From positions 62,001 to 126,000 of the forward strand of contig JAIUPN010000008.1 in NCBI GenBank assembly GCA_020160755.1: DNA of 64,000 nucleotides, given 5' to 3'. The translations under genes and the position numbers were made by a program. The DNA is from Pseudomonadota bacterium (GTDB lineage: Bacteria > Pseudomonadota > Alphaproteobacteria > Sphingomonadales > Sphingomonadaceae). Below the pieces are notes generated by a model. The model searched no databases and was not told the origin of the DNA. It worked only from the letters and a program-made list of their open reading frames with translations. Of the stretch, positions 18,055 through 26,184 are shown one piece after another (the first letter of the stretch is position 1; each line of letters begins with the position of its first letter).

Positions 18055-18419
18055 GATTTGAGCTTTTTCAGCAGCGCCTCGATCTCGGCGATGTCGATGT
18101 CGGTCAGCGCCTCGCGGTCGGCGAGGTGTGCGATCAGCGGGCTGACGCGGCCACCGAACAGGCGGTCGACGAAGCGCTGCGATTCCTCGCCGACGGCGTC
18201 GGCGCGCTCGACCGCGGGGCTATAGAGGTAGCGCCGGCCATCGGCTTCGGCGGTCACTGCGCCCTTCTGGACCAGCCGCGCGAGCAGCGTCTTCACCGTC
18301 GCCTGCGTCCAGCCGTTGACCTTGCCGATGCGCGAGGTCAGGTCGGCGGCGGTCTGCGGGGCTTCGTCCCACAGCGCCGACAGCACCTGCATCTCCGACT
18401 CGCTTGCTCGTTCTGCCAT
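18051..18419 (-). CDS. BlaI/MecI-family transcriptional repressor
   Basis: 122 residues. A winged helix with ASESEMQVLSALWDEAPQTA, GWTQATVKTLLARLVQKGAV and the wing ADGRRYLYSP is followed by a C-terminal dimerisation helix region. The start at 18419 is supported by GGGAGGGG 5-12 bases upstream; an earlier ATG would lie before this signal. It overlaps the M56 gene, forming the standard repressor-sensor pair. A TACA-N2-TGTA palindrome 38 bases upstream of its start suggests autorepression. Confidence 0.93.
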   Translation of the reverse strand: MAERASESEMQVLSALWDEAPQTAADLTSRIGKVNGWTQATVKTLLARLVQKGAVTAEADGRRYLYSPAVERADAVGEESQRFVDRLFGGRVSPLIAHLADREALTDIDIAEIEALLKKLKS

Positions 18420-18456
18420 GCGAACCCCTCCCATTGGCATCGCCTGTATGTGATAC

Positions 18457-18472
18457 GACTACAAATGTAGTC
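18457..18472. promoter_or_regulatory. BlaI-type operator overlapping the promoter of its own gene
   Basis: GACTACAAATGTAGTC is a perfect 7-bp dyad with an AA centre. It contains the TACA-N2-TGTA core that BlaI/MecI repressors are known to bind. On the minus strand a -35-like TTGACT (18474-18469) overlaps the dyad. This predicts autorepression of the blaI-blaR1-like pair. Whether other genes carry the site cannot be told from this window. Confidence 0.75.
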
Positions 18473-18593
18473 AATGGGCTGAACGCTTGCTGAACGAAGC
18501 TGAACGACAAAGTGTCGGAATTTTTGACAATGCGCACGTGCGGTAAGAAATTGCTAACCAGCGTCTCGCGCCGAAAACGCCGCGGGCGCCAGA

Positions 18594-18621
18594 TTGGCAC
18601 GGCAATTGTATATCATATAAT
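18594..18621 (+). promoter_or_regulatory. Strong sigma-70 type promoter for a small RNA
   Basis: TTGGCA (18594-18599) and a perfect TATAAT (18616-18621) are separated by 16 bases. The region between is AT-rich, in contrast to the surrounding GC-rich DNA. No start codon with a coding frame follows. The transcript should begin near 18627-18629 and run to the hairpin at 18723-18766. Confidence 0.75.
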
Positions 18622-18627
18622 GTTCCC

Positions 18628-18766
18628 GAGTGTTCCGCTCAATGGAGCGGTGGGGGGCATCAGTCTGGTCCCTGATGCCCTCTGCCCCCACCCGGGAAAT
18701 CCCCACTTACCCCCGATGCTGACGGGGGGCGGAGCGGCCGAAAGGCCCCGCCCCCCGAAGGCTTTT
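18628..18766 (+). ncRNA. Candidate structured small RNA of about 140 nt
   Basis: The segment lies between a near-consensus promoter and a strong terminator and has no supported coding frame. Perfect stems are visible: CCGCTC with GAGCGG (18635-18640/18645-18650) and GGGCATCAG with CTGATGCCC (18655-18663/18672-18680). C-rich single-stranded stretches follow (CCCCCACCC, CCCCACTTACCCCC), of the kind that pair with Shine-Dalgarno sequences in alphaproteobacterial trans-acting RNAs. It does not show the SRP RNA or tmRNA motifs. A divergent 6S RNA is possible by size, but the usual 6S sequence is not obvious. It lies between blaI (divergent) and grxD (convergent). Confidence 0.6.
18723..18766 (+). 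terminator. Terminator of the small RNA
   Basis: CGGGGGGCGG pairs with CCGCCCCCCG, extended by GGCC-GAAA-GGCC beyond a three-base bulge. This is a 14-bp GC stem with a GAAA tetraloop. It is followed after AAGGC by four T. No annotated coding gene precedes it on the plus strand, which supports a dedicated small RNA. Confidence 0.75.
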
Positions 18767-18836
18767 CTGTAAATCGCCCATAGGCAGTCTCACCGCTTTC
18801 GGCTGTTTTCGGACGGCACACCCCAACTTCGAACCC

Positions 18837-18870
18837 AAAAAAGCCCGCCGGAACGCTCGTCCCGGCGGGC
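18837..18870 (-). terminator. Terminator after grxD
   Basis: On the minus strand, GCCCGCCGGG and CCGGCGGGC form a GC-rich stem with a 9-base loop, ending in six T. It is 24 bases past the grxD stop. Confidence 0.88.
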
Positions 18871-18893
18871 CTTCATTCGATATCGGGCTGCGC

Positions 18894-19226
18894 TTATTCG
18901 GCGCGCGTCGGAACCCCGTTCATCAGCTGGTGCAGTTCGCCCGCTTCCCACATTTCCATCATAATGTCGCTGCCGCCGATGAATTGGCCCTTCACGTAAA
19001 GCTGGGGGATCGTCGGCCAGTCGGAAAATTCCTTGATGCCCTGGCGGACTTCCATGTCCTGGAGCACGTCGACGGTGCCATATTCAATGCCGAGGCGGTC
19101 GAGCATCGCGATCGCGCGCGAGGAAAAGCCGCACTGCGGGAACAGCGGCGTGCCCTTCATGAACAGCAGCACGGGGTTCTCCGCAACCAGCTTGGCGATG
19201 CGGTCGTGGGTGGTGGGATCGGTCAT
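18894..19226 (-). CDS. grxD: Monothiol glutaredoxin, Grx4 family
   Basis: 110 residues with the CGFS active site (LFPQCGFSSRAIAML) and the family segments VLLFMKGTP, WPTIPQLYVKGQFIGGSDI. CGFS glutaredoxins carry [2Fe-2S] clusters, usually as heterodimers with BolA, and act in cluster delivery and iron sensing. The start MTDPTTHDRI at 19226 is preceded by GGAGA; an upstream in-frame extension is Arg-rich and unlikely. The bolA gene lies 49 bases upstream, matching the known partnership. Confidence 0.96.
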   Translation of the reverse strand: MTDPTTHDRIAKLVAENPVLLFMKGTPLFPQCGFSSRAIAMLDRLGIEYGTVDVLQDMEVRQGIKEFSDWPTIPQLYVKGQFIGGSDIMMEMWEAGELHQLMNGVPTRAE

Positions 19227-19275
19227 GGTCAGTCTCCGGGCAGGCGCGCCGTCGCGCCGCAAATATATATGGTCC

Positions 19276-19509
19276 CTATGAAGGGACGGCGGTGGTCAAT
19301 TGCAAGGCATGAAGTTCGCCGCCCATGCGTCCGCCGAGCGCGGCGTAGACCGCCTTGTGCTGCGCGACGCGGGTCAGGCCGCGAAAGGCGGCGCTGACGA
19401 CATGCGCCGCATAATGATCATTGTCGCCGGCAAGGTCGGTGATCGTCACCTCGGCATCGGGAAAGGCCCCGACGATCATCGCCCGCAAATCTTCCTCGCG
19501 CATACCCAT
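19276..19509 (-). CDS. bolA: BolA family protein
   Basis: 77 residues with the BolA-like KH-type fold. VTITDLAGDNDHYAAHVVS and the C-terminal HKAVYAALGGRMGGELHALQ contain the conserved histidine expected to ligate an Fe-S cluster with CGFS glutaredoxin. GAGG lies 9 bases before the ATG at 19509. It sits between grxD and the zeta inhibitor gene on the same strand with short gaps. It could equally be called IbaG-like; the two are hard to separate by eye. Confidence 0.92.
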   Translation of the reverse strand: MGMREEDLRAMIVGAFPDAEVTITDLAGDNDHYAAHVVSAAFRGLTRVAQHKAVYAALGGRMGGELHALQLTTAVPS

Positions 19510-19519
19510 CTGGATCGCC

Positions 19520-19846
19520 TCAGTTCTGGCTGTCCATGAACTGACGCCGCGCTTCGGCGGTCTTGTCGTTCAGCACCGCGCGGATTTCGGCGTCGCTGAT
19601 CTCGACCTGCGCGGCCGTCAGGTCACCCGCGAGCTTGCGGATGACGTCTTCGTCGCCCGCTTCCTCGAAATCGGCCTGTACCACCGCCTTGGCATAAGCG
19701 TCGGTTTCCTCGGGCGTCAGCCCCATGCGTTCGGCCGCCCATTCGCCGACCAGCCGGTTGCGGCGCGCGGTGATCCGGAACTGCACCTCCTGGTCGCGTG
19801 CGAATTTCGCTTCATGGGCCCGTTCACGATCGTCAAATACGCTCAT
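19520..19846 (-). CDS. F1Fo-ATPase inhibitor zeta subunit (DUF1476 family)
   Basis: 108 residues beginning MSVFDDRERAHEAKFARDQE, the highly conserved N-terminus of the DUF1476 family. In Paracoccus denitrificans this protein is the zeta subunit that blocks F1-ATPase rotation and prevents ATP hydrolysis; inhibition is by the N-terminal segment seen here. The rest (RRNRLVGEWAAERMGL and a four-helix body) also matches. It is 10 bases upstream of bolA, and the whole run grxD-bolA-zeta is likely one transcript. The inhibitory strength of zeta varies among alphaproteobacteria, so function in ATPase control is inferred. Confidence 0.88.
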   Translation of the reverse strand: MSVFDDRERAHEAKFARDQEVQFRITARRNRLVGEWAAERMGLTPEETDAYAKAVVQADFEEAGDEDVIRKLAGDLTAAQVEISDAEIRAVLNDKTAEARRQFMDSQN

Positions 19847-20054
19847 CTTGTCCTCACCGGTTAAGCTGTCCCTCGCAGATAGGTGGCCCGCCCCACCGGC
19901 GCAAGCCGCCTGTGCGGCAGATCACTTCCCTTTTTCAGACGAAGGGGTTAGGGTCGAAGCCAAGGGAATGGGTCGTACCGCAGCAACAAAGACTGCACCT
20001 TGCCGGACACGCGTCGGCACGGGGCCTTTACGCATGTGTTTGGGGGATTTGGTG

Positions 20055-23000
20055 ATGACCGTTCGACGTCCGCATTTTGTGCCGGCTCTGGCGCTGCTGG
20101 CTCTTGCCGCGCCCGGAACCGCGCTCGCGCAGGGCACCGATCCGACGCTTCGCGACAGTTTTTCGATCGGCAGCGAGGGCGGCTCGCTGTGCGAGGTGCA
20201 GGCCACCGTCCGCGACGGCGTCGTCAAGGGCATGTTCGACCGCGCGTGGACGATCATCTGCCGCGATGCGAGCCAGCCCGTCGGTTATGTCCGCCTGCTG
20301 CGCGCCAGCCCCGACGAGGCGCGGGCGCGAATCGAACGGGGACGCGCCGGCACGATCACCTGCGCCGCAGGGGGTGCCTGTACCGTCCGGGACAGCAATG
20401 TCGAATGGACGACCCGGATCGAGAGCGACGGCGGCAACGTCTATAGCGTCGAGGGTTTCGCGGCCTATGGCGACGCGCTGAACATCGCGCTCGAATCGGT
20501 GCGCCAGCACAAGATCGTCCCGGGCGTCATCAAGGTCGCGACGACATCGGTCGGCGGCAACGACGGCTTTGCCCGCACGCTTGCCGGAGCGATCGACGTC
20601 GACAAGGCGCTGGCCGAGGGATACCGCCGCAACCACAGCGGCGACTATGCCGAAGCCGCCGAATTTTTCGAGGCGCTGTCGCGCCGCACGCTCGAGGAGC
20701 AGGCGGCGGCCGATATCGACCCGACCGAGTTCACGCTGAACCGTGCGCTGCAACGCTCGAACCTCGGCGAATTTGCCGAAGCCGAGCGGCTGTTCGCCGA
20801 GGTCGAGGCCATTCCGACCGGCGATCCCGTCCAGATCCGCCTGCGCCGCAACTTCCGCGCGATCAACGCGCTGAACCAGCGCGATTATGACGGCGCCGCG
20901 AACCTGCTGCGGCAACCGGTCGCGCCGCTGGCGGGCGGCGTGACGGTCGCGGGTGGCGCGGTGACGCTGACCCCCGAAATCGTCGCGGGCGTGAACAGCG
21001 GCGCCAACGCCCGCGCGGTCCGCCAGACGGGCGACCGCGAGCGGCTTGCGCCCGCCGAACGCGCGCAGATCATCGATGCGCAGGCGATCCACCTGCTCGG
21101 CACCGTCGAACGGCTCCGCGGCAATGCAGAAGCCGCCAAATCGGCGCAGCTCAAGGGCCTGTCCGACGCACTTGCGGTCCGGCAGGGCCGCGTGACCTCG
21201 ATCATCCGCCTGCGTTCGCAGATGCTCGGCGAACTGGCGCTCGCCGAAGAAGCGTTGGGTGATAATGGCGCCGCCGACGCGCGCTTTCGCGAATCGGTCG
21301 ATGCGCTTGCCATCGAATATCCCGAAACCAACGCGCTCGCCTCGGCGCGCGCGCGCTACGCGGCTTTCCTGACCCGCCACGGACAGGACGACAAGGCGAT
21401 CGGCATCTATCGCGAGGTCGTCGCCGCGCTCGCGGGGTCGCAGCGTTCGACCACCGGCATGGCCAATATGATGGCGCCTTATTACCGGCTGCTCGCCAGC
21501 CGCTCGGCGACCGACGCGACCGCGGCCGGCGAATTTTTCGTCGCCAGCCAGCTTCAGGTGCGCCCCGGGGTCGCCGACACGCAGGCGGTGCTGGCGCGCG
21601 AATTGTCGAGCGGCAACGGCGACGGCGCGCGGCTGTTCCGTCAGGCGACGACGCTGAACCGCGACATCGAACGCGCGCGGATCGAGGATGCGCGCCTTTC
21701 GCAGCTTCCCGAATCGCCCGAAATCAACGCGCTGCGCGCCGACATCAAGACCCAGCTCGACAATCTGGCATTCCAGCAGGCCGAAACCGTCGTCGCGCTG
21801 TCGGCGTTCCCGCAATATCGCGTCGTCGCGCAGGGCAAGCTCGACCTTCCCGAATTGCAGAAGGTGCTGCGGTCCGACGAGGCCTATCTGAAGATGCTCG
21901 TCGTCGGCGACGCGGTCTATGCGATGCTGATCGAACCGGGCAGCGCGCAGCTCTGGAAGTCGGACATCAGTGCGTCCGGCCTCGACACCGCGGTCGATAC
22001 GATCCGCTCGACCATCTCGATCGTCGAGAGCGGGCGCCGCGTCACCTATCCCTTCGACGCAGCAACGGCGTACAAGCTTTACGGCCAGCTGTTCGGCCCG
22101 GTTGCGGCGCGGCTGCCGACGGTGCCGCACCTCATCTTCGAGCCCGACGGCGCGATGCTGCGGCTACCGATCAACCTGCTCGTCACCGCCGACACCGGCC
22201 TTGCCGCTTATGAACAGCGGGTGCTCGACCCCAATGCCGACCCGTTCGACATGCGCCAGATCGCCTGGCTTGGGCGCACGACACGGCCGAGCACCGCGGT
22301 CTCGACGCTGGGTTTCCGCAATGCGCGGCAAGCCGCACCGTCGAAGGCGGCGAAACAGTATTTCGGCCTCGGCGAGAATCTGCCGGTGAATGGCAAGCTG
22401 CTGCCGTCGACCGGCACCCGCGGCGGGATCGCGGGCGGGGTCGATGGCGATTGCCTGTGGGACGTCGCGCAATGGTCGCGCCCGATCTCGGCCGACGAGC
22501 TGGTGACCGCACGCAATGCGATGGGCCGGTCGGCGGGCACGCTGCTCACGGGCGGCGCCTTCACCGACACCGCGGTGAAGAACCGCACCGACCTTGGCGA
22601 TTATCGCATCATCCATTTCGCAACGCACGGCCTCGTCACCGCGCCGCGTCCCGCCTGCCCCGCGCGCCCCGCGCTCGTCACCTCCTTCGGCGGCGGCGAT
22701 TCGGACGGGCTGTTGACCTTCCAGGAAATTTTCGACCTCAAGATCGACGCCGATCTCGTCATCCTGTCGGCGTGCGACACCGCGGGCGCGGCTTCGGTTT
22801 CGGCGACGCGCGAAGCCGGACTGTCCAGCGGCGGCGGCAACGCCCTCGACGGGCTGGTGCGCAGCTTCATCGGCGCCGGCGGCCGGTCGGTGATCGCGAG
22901 CCACTGGCCCGCGCCCGACGACTTCGACGCGACCAGGCGGCTGATCGGCGGATTGTTCGCCGCCCAGCAAGGGACGAGCGTCGCCGACGCTTTGTGGGGG

Positions 23001-23159
23001 ACGCAGATACGCCTGATGGACGACAAGCAGACGTCGCACCCTTATTATTGGGCGGGCTTTGCGATCATCGGCGATGGCGCCCAGCCGCTGCTCCACGGCG
23101 CCACGGCAACCGCAGCGACCGCCCGCCCCGGGGAGGCCGCCGGCCGCGCCGCCCGCTGA
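20055..23159 (+). CDS. Exported CHAT-domain caspase-like protease with TPR-like region
   Basis: 1034 residues. A Sec signal peptide (MTVRRPHFVPALALLALAAP, then GTALAQ) is followed by an N-terminal domain with Cys pairs, and a helical TPR-like region (about residues 170-620; for example NHSGDYAEAAEFFEALSRR, FAEAERLFAEVEA). The C-terminal CHAT domain carries the catalytic histidine in IIHFATHGL (H858) and cysteine in VILSACDTA (C907). CHAT proteins are clan CD cysteine peptidases. GGGGGA stands before the chosen ATG; an ATG at about 20034 is possible. It leads a five-gene run with an adenylate cyclase and a two-partner secretion pair. Periplasmic location is inferred from the signal peptide. 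Confidence 0.9.
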   Translation: MTVRRPHFVPALALLALAAPGTALAQGTDPTLRDSFSIGSEGGSLCEVQATVRDGVVKGMFDRAWTIICRDASQPVGYVRLLRASPDEARARIERGRAGTITCAAGGACTVRDSNVEWTTRIESDGGNVYSVEGFAAYGDALNIALESVRQHKIVPGVIKVATTSVGGNDGFARTLAGAIDVDKALAEGYRRNHSGDYAEAAEFFEALSRRTLEEQAAADIDPTEFTLNRALQRSNLGEFAEAERLFAEVEAIPTGDPVQIRLRRNFRAINALNQRDYDGAANLLRQPVAPLAGGVTVAGGAVTLTPEIVAGVNSGANARAVRQTGDRERLAPAERAQIIDAQAIHLLGTVERLRGNAEAAKSAQLKGLSDALAVRQGRVTSIIRLRSQMLGELALAEEALGDNGAADARFRESVDALAIEYPETNALASARARYAAFLTRHGQDDKAIGIYREVVAALAGSQRSTTGMANMMAPYYRLLASRSATDATAAGEFFVASQLQVRPGVADTQAVLARELSSGNGDGARLFRQATTLNRDIERARIEDARLSQLPESPEINALRADIKTQLDNLAFQQAETVVALSAFPQYRVVAQGKLDLPELQKVLRSDEAYLKMLVVGDAVYAMLIEPGSAQLWKSDISASGLDTAVDTIRSTISIVESGRRVTYPFDAATAYKLYGQLFGPVAARLPTVPHLIFEPDGAMLRLPINLLVTADTGLAAYEQRVLDPNADPFDMRQIAWLGRTTRPSTAVSTLGFRNARQAAPSKAAKQYFGLGENLPVNGKLLPSTGTRGGIAGGVDGDCLWDVAQWSRPISADELVTARNAMGRSAGTLLTGGAFTDTAVKNRTDLGDYRIIHFATHGLVTAPRPACPARPALVTSFGGGDSDGLLTFQEIFDLKIDADLVILSACDTAGAASVSATREAGLSSGGGNALDGLVRSFIGAGGRSVIASHWPAPDDFDATRRLIGGLFAAQQGTSVADALWGTQIRLMDDKQTSHPYYWAGFAIIGDGAQPLLHGATATAATARPGEAAGRAAR

Positions 23160-23163
23160 CCCG

Positions 23164-25254
23164 ATGAACGCACCCGAAGCCATCACTCCCGCGGCGGACA
23201 CGGCCGCGCCGGACGGCCAGCGGGCCGCCGTGCCGCTGCGCAAGCGCGTGCGCCGGCTGGTCATGCAGCTCGGCCCGTCGCGGATGGCGGCGACGATCGT
23301 CTTCCTTGTGATAGCCATGCTGATCGCGCGCTTCAGCTGGCAGATGCCGCTGATCGATGCCGCCGAGCGCGCGCTCTATGACGCGCGTGCAACACTGATG
23401 GCGCCGCATGTCGAACAGGACAAGCGCATCACCCTCGTCACCTATAATGACGAAACCTTGTTCAACACCGGCATCCGCTCGCCGCTCGACCGCACCCTGC
23501 TTGCCCGCGCGCTCGGCAACCTCGACCAGATGGGTGCCAAGGCAATCGGGATCGATATCGCATTCGACTCGCCGCGCCCCGACGACGATGTGCTGAAGGC
23601 GCAATTGCGCTCGATGCAGACCCCGACCTGGCTCGCCTATGCCGAGCAGGCGAGCAACCCGAACACGATCTTTTACGAACAGCAGAAATATCTCGAAGCC
23701 TATATCGCCGACGTCGCAACCGCGAAGACGAAGCCGACAAGCGTCCTGTTCCGTACCGACGACGACAGCGTGATCCGCCGCTGGCCCGACCGGCCGAAGA
23801 ATCTGCCGCCCCTCATGTCAAACGCCCTCGCCCCGGTCGATCCGGCCTATGCGAACTACCAGGGCAATATCCGCTTCCTTGTCCCGGCGCGGGCGGCCAA
23901 GGGGCAGGAAGAGCCGGTCTTTGCCAACATCCCGATCGACACTTTCGCGATGCCGATGGATGCCGATATGCGCGCAGGCTTTTCCGAGCTGGTCAAGGGC
24001 CGCTATATCCTGATCGGCGGCGACATCATCGACAACGACCAGTTCAACACGCCATTGAGCCGCTTTGTCGACCCGATCACCGGACAGCATGAAACGATGA
24101 TCGGGCTCGAAGTCCACGCCCATATGCTGGCGCAGCAACTCGACAATGCCTGGTCGCGCCCGCTCGCGGGGCCGGCGCTCTGGGTGCTTGCGATCCTGAT
24201 CGTGCTGGCGGGCGGGCTTACCAGCCTCATCGATTTGCGCGCGCGCTGGGTCGCGCTCGCTTTCCTCGGTCAGATGGCCTTTTTCGTCGCCTTTCCTTTC
24301 TGGTTGCAGGGCCGCGGCATCGACACGATGACGCTGCCGACCTTCGGCTGGGCGATCGGCTGGCTGTTCGGCTATGCCGCGGTCGGCACCGCCGCACGCA
24401 CGATCGGGTCGCGCCAGCGCGCCTTCGCGCAATCGGCGCTCGGCAAATATCTGCCCGCCGACGTCGCGGCGCAGATCATGCGCGACCCCGACCAGCTCTC
24501 GCTCCACGGCGAAAGGCGCAACATCTTTTGCGTCTTCACCGACCTTGAAGGCTTTACGAAGCTGAGCCACGCGGTCACACCGGAAACCGTCGCGCGGTTG
24601 CTCAACGAATATCTTGACCGGCTGTCCGACATCGTGCTCGAACATGGCGGGACGATCGACAAGTTTGTGGGCGATGCGATCGTCGCTTTCTGGGGTGCGC
24701 CGCTGAGCCGCCCCGACGACGGACCGCGCGCCGCCGCCGCCGCACTCGCCATGTATCAGGCGGGCGAGAAATATCGCGTCGACCTGGCCGCCGAAGACGT
24801 CCCGCCGATCGGCATGACGCGCGTGGGCTTGCACGTCGGCGACGCGATCGTCGGCAATTTCGGCGGCGAGGGACGCATCCAGTACACGGCGCTCGGCGAC
24901 AGCATGAACACCGCGTCGCGGCTGGAGGCGGCGAACAAGAGCCTGAAGACCGGCGTCCTGATCTCGGCCGAGGCGGCCACGCGATCGGGCCGTGACGATC
25001 TGGTACCGATGGGCCGCGTGACGCTGCGCGGCCGCGCGCAACCCGTCGATGTCTTCACTCCGCGCCCCGATCTCGCCCCCGACCAGCGCGCGCGGGTCGC
25101 GGCGCTGGTTGCCGCGCACATCGCAGGCGACAAAAAAACCTATGTGACCTGTGCCACAGCAATACAGGCGGATTTCGGTCAGGATGCAGCCATCATGTTT
25201 CTGATAGAACGTCTGAACGAGACCAAAGAGGGAGAAAGCTATGTCCTTTCCTGA
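23164..25254 (+). CDS. CHASE2-domain class III adenylate/guanylate cyclase
   Basis: 696 residues. One membrane helix near residue 45 (MAATIVFLVIAMLIARFSW) precedes an extracytoplasmic CHASE2 sensor domain (LYDARATLMAPH; GAKAIGIDIAFDSPRPDDD; KGRYILIGG). Three hydrophobic segments follow (LWVLAILIVLAGGLTSL onward) and then a cytoplasmic cyclase catalytic domain. The metal-binding aspartates are in FTDLEGFT (about residue 460) and VGDAIVAFWG, the transition-state Asn/Arg are in GDSMNTASRLEAAN, and the substrate lysine is in TIDKFVGD, so it should be active. It starts 4 bases after the CHAT stop. It probably senses an envelope condition and raises cAMP or cGMP. Confidence 0.93.
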   Translation: MNAPEAITPAADTAAPDGQRAAVPLRKRVRRLVMQLGPSRMAATIVFLVIAMLIARFSWQMPLIDAAERALYDARATLMAPHVEQDKRITLVTYNDETLFNTGIRSPLDRTLLARALGNLDQMGAKAIGIDIAFDSPRPDDDVLKAQLRSMQTPTWLAYAEQASNPNTIFYEQQKYLEAYIADVATAKTKPTSVLFRTDDDSVIRRWPDRPKNLPPLMSNALAPVDPAYANYQGNIRFLVPARAAKGQEEPVFANIPIDTFAMPMDADMRAGFSELVKGRYILIGGDIIDNDQFNTPLSRFVDPITGQHETMIGLEVHAHMLAQQLDNAWSRPLAGPALWVLAILIVLAGGLTSLIDLRARWVALAFLGQMAFFVAFPFWLQGRGIDTMTLPTFGWAIGWLFGYAAVGTAARTIGSRQRAFAQSALGKYLPADVAAQIMRDPDQLSLHGERRNIFCVFTDLEGFTKLSHAVTPETVARLLNEYLDRLSDIVLEHGGTIDKFVGDAIVAFWGAPLSRPDDGPRAAAAALAMYQAGEKYRVDLAAEDVPPIGMTRVGLHVGDAIVGNFGGEGRIQYTALGDSMNTASRLEAANKSLKTGVLISAEAATRSGRDDLVPMGRVTLRGRAQPVDVFTPRPDLAPDQRARVAALVAAHIAGDKKTYVTCATAIQADFGQDAAIMFLIERLNETKEGESYVLS

Positions 25255-26002
25255 CTTCCGGATGCGCCGCCTCGGCCTCACCGCCGCTGCCGCCATCGCC
25301 GCGGTGGCGGTTGCCGGCACCGCCGCCGCGCAATCGATGGTCGTCCGCTCGACCGGGCCATCGGCAGCCAAATACCCGACCGGTGCCAAGCTGAAACCCG
25401 CCGACAAGCTGACCCTCGTCGCGGGCGACAAGGTCGTGCTGATGCAGGCGGGCAAGACCCGGACCCTGTCCGGCCCTGGCACCTTCGGCGCCACCGGCAC
25501 GGTGCAGGCCAGCCAGTCGCTGGGCGGGAACGTCACGCGAATGCTGGCCAAGGGACCGACGATGCGGTCGCGCGGGGGGTTCACTCGCGGCGATCTGCCG
25601 GCACCGGCACCGGCCGACGTGCGCGCGCCCAATTTGTGGCTGCTCGACTATCGCGAAGCCGGAACCTTCTGCGTCGCCGATCCGGCAACCCTGATGCTGT
25701 GGCGCCCCGATATGGAAGGCGACACCGCGCTGGAGATCGACAGTGCGGGCAAAAAGACGACCGTGGCGATCGTCGACGGCGCGAATTTCCGCAAATGGCC
25801 CACCGATGTGCTGCCGGTGCAATATGGTACCGATTATCGCCTGTCGGGGGGCGGTCTCGCGCGGCCGGTGACGGTGCGCTTCACGTCCGTGGGGAGTGTT
25901 CCCGACACGGTCGAGGGATCGATCGAAATGTTGATGGCCAAGGGTTGCTCGCCGCAGCTCAACCGGCTGGTCGACACGATGTCGGAGGCCGAAGGCGGCT
26001 GA
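25241..26002 (+). CDS. Small secreted protein of the CHAT/TPS run, unknown family
   Basis: 253 residues. Signal peptide LGLTAAAAIAAVAVAGTAAA with a plausible AQ cleavage. Mature segments such as KLTLVAGDKVVLMQAGKTRT and LSGPGTF resemble the beta-rich pattern of FecR-like or SH3-like periplasmic proteins, but no family is firmly recognised. GAGGGAGA precedes the ATG, and the start overlaps the cyclase stop by 14 bases, so expression is coupled. Its position between a cyclase and a TpsB gene suggests a role in sensing or processing around the exoprotein; this is inference. Confidence 0.8.
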   Translation: MSFPDFRMRRLGLTAAAAIAAVAVAGTAAAQSMVVRSTGPSAAKYPTGAKLKPADKLTLVAGDKVVLMQAGKTRTLSGPGTFGATGTVQASQSLGGNVTRMLAKGPTMRSRGGFTRGDLPAPAPADVRAPNLWLLDYREAGTFCVADPATLMLWRPDMEGDTALEIDSAGKKTTVAIVDGANFRKWPTDVLPVQYGTDYRLSGGGLARPVTVRFTSVGSVPDTVEGSIEMLMAKGCSPQLNRLVDTMSEAEGG

Positions 26003-26054
26003 ACACCGTGGATGGGGCGGCCATTGTAACCGCCCTATCCATCTGATAATCATC

Positions 26055-26097
26055 CAAGGAAATTCCGTCAGTCGCGCGGCGGTAACATTTCCTTGGG
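26055..26097. repeat. 10-bp perfect inverted repeat before the TpsB gene
   Basis: CCAAGGAAAT and ATTTCCTTGG are perfect complements separated by 23 bases. A smaller GC stem (TCGCCGG-TTCG-CCGGCGA) follows just downstream. The repeat is AT-richer than its surroundings and lies between the small secreted protein and tpsB. It could be an operator for a dimeric regulator, or a hairpin that sets the ratio of the first three to the last two genes. Confidence 0.55.
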
Positions 26098-26184
26098 TCG
26101 CAATTCGCGTCGCCGGTTCGCCGGCGAAGCAATGGAGTTGGCGTGTAGCGACTGTCGCGGCGCGCCCGTACGCAAGGGGTGGTG

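Noticed and set aside
18628..18766. SRP RNA or tmRNA
   Set aside because: The conserved SRP GGAA-type apical motif and the tmRNA tag or TPsiC arm are absent.
20028..22130. Minus-strand frame opposite the CHAT gene
   Set aside because: No motif and typical shadow composition; the sense strand has a signal peptide and the CHAT catalytic pair.
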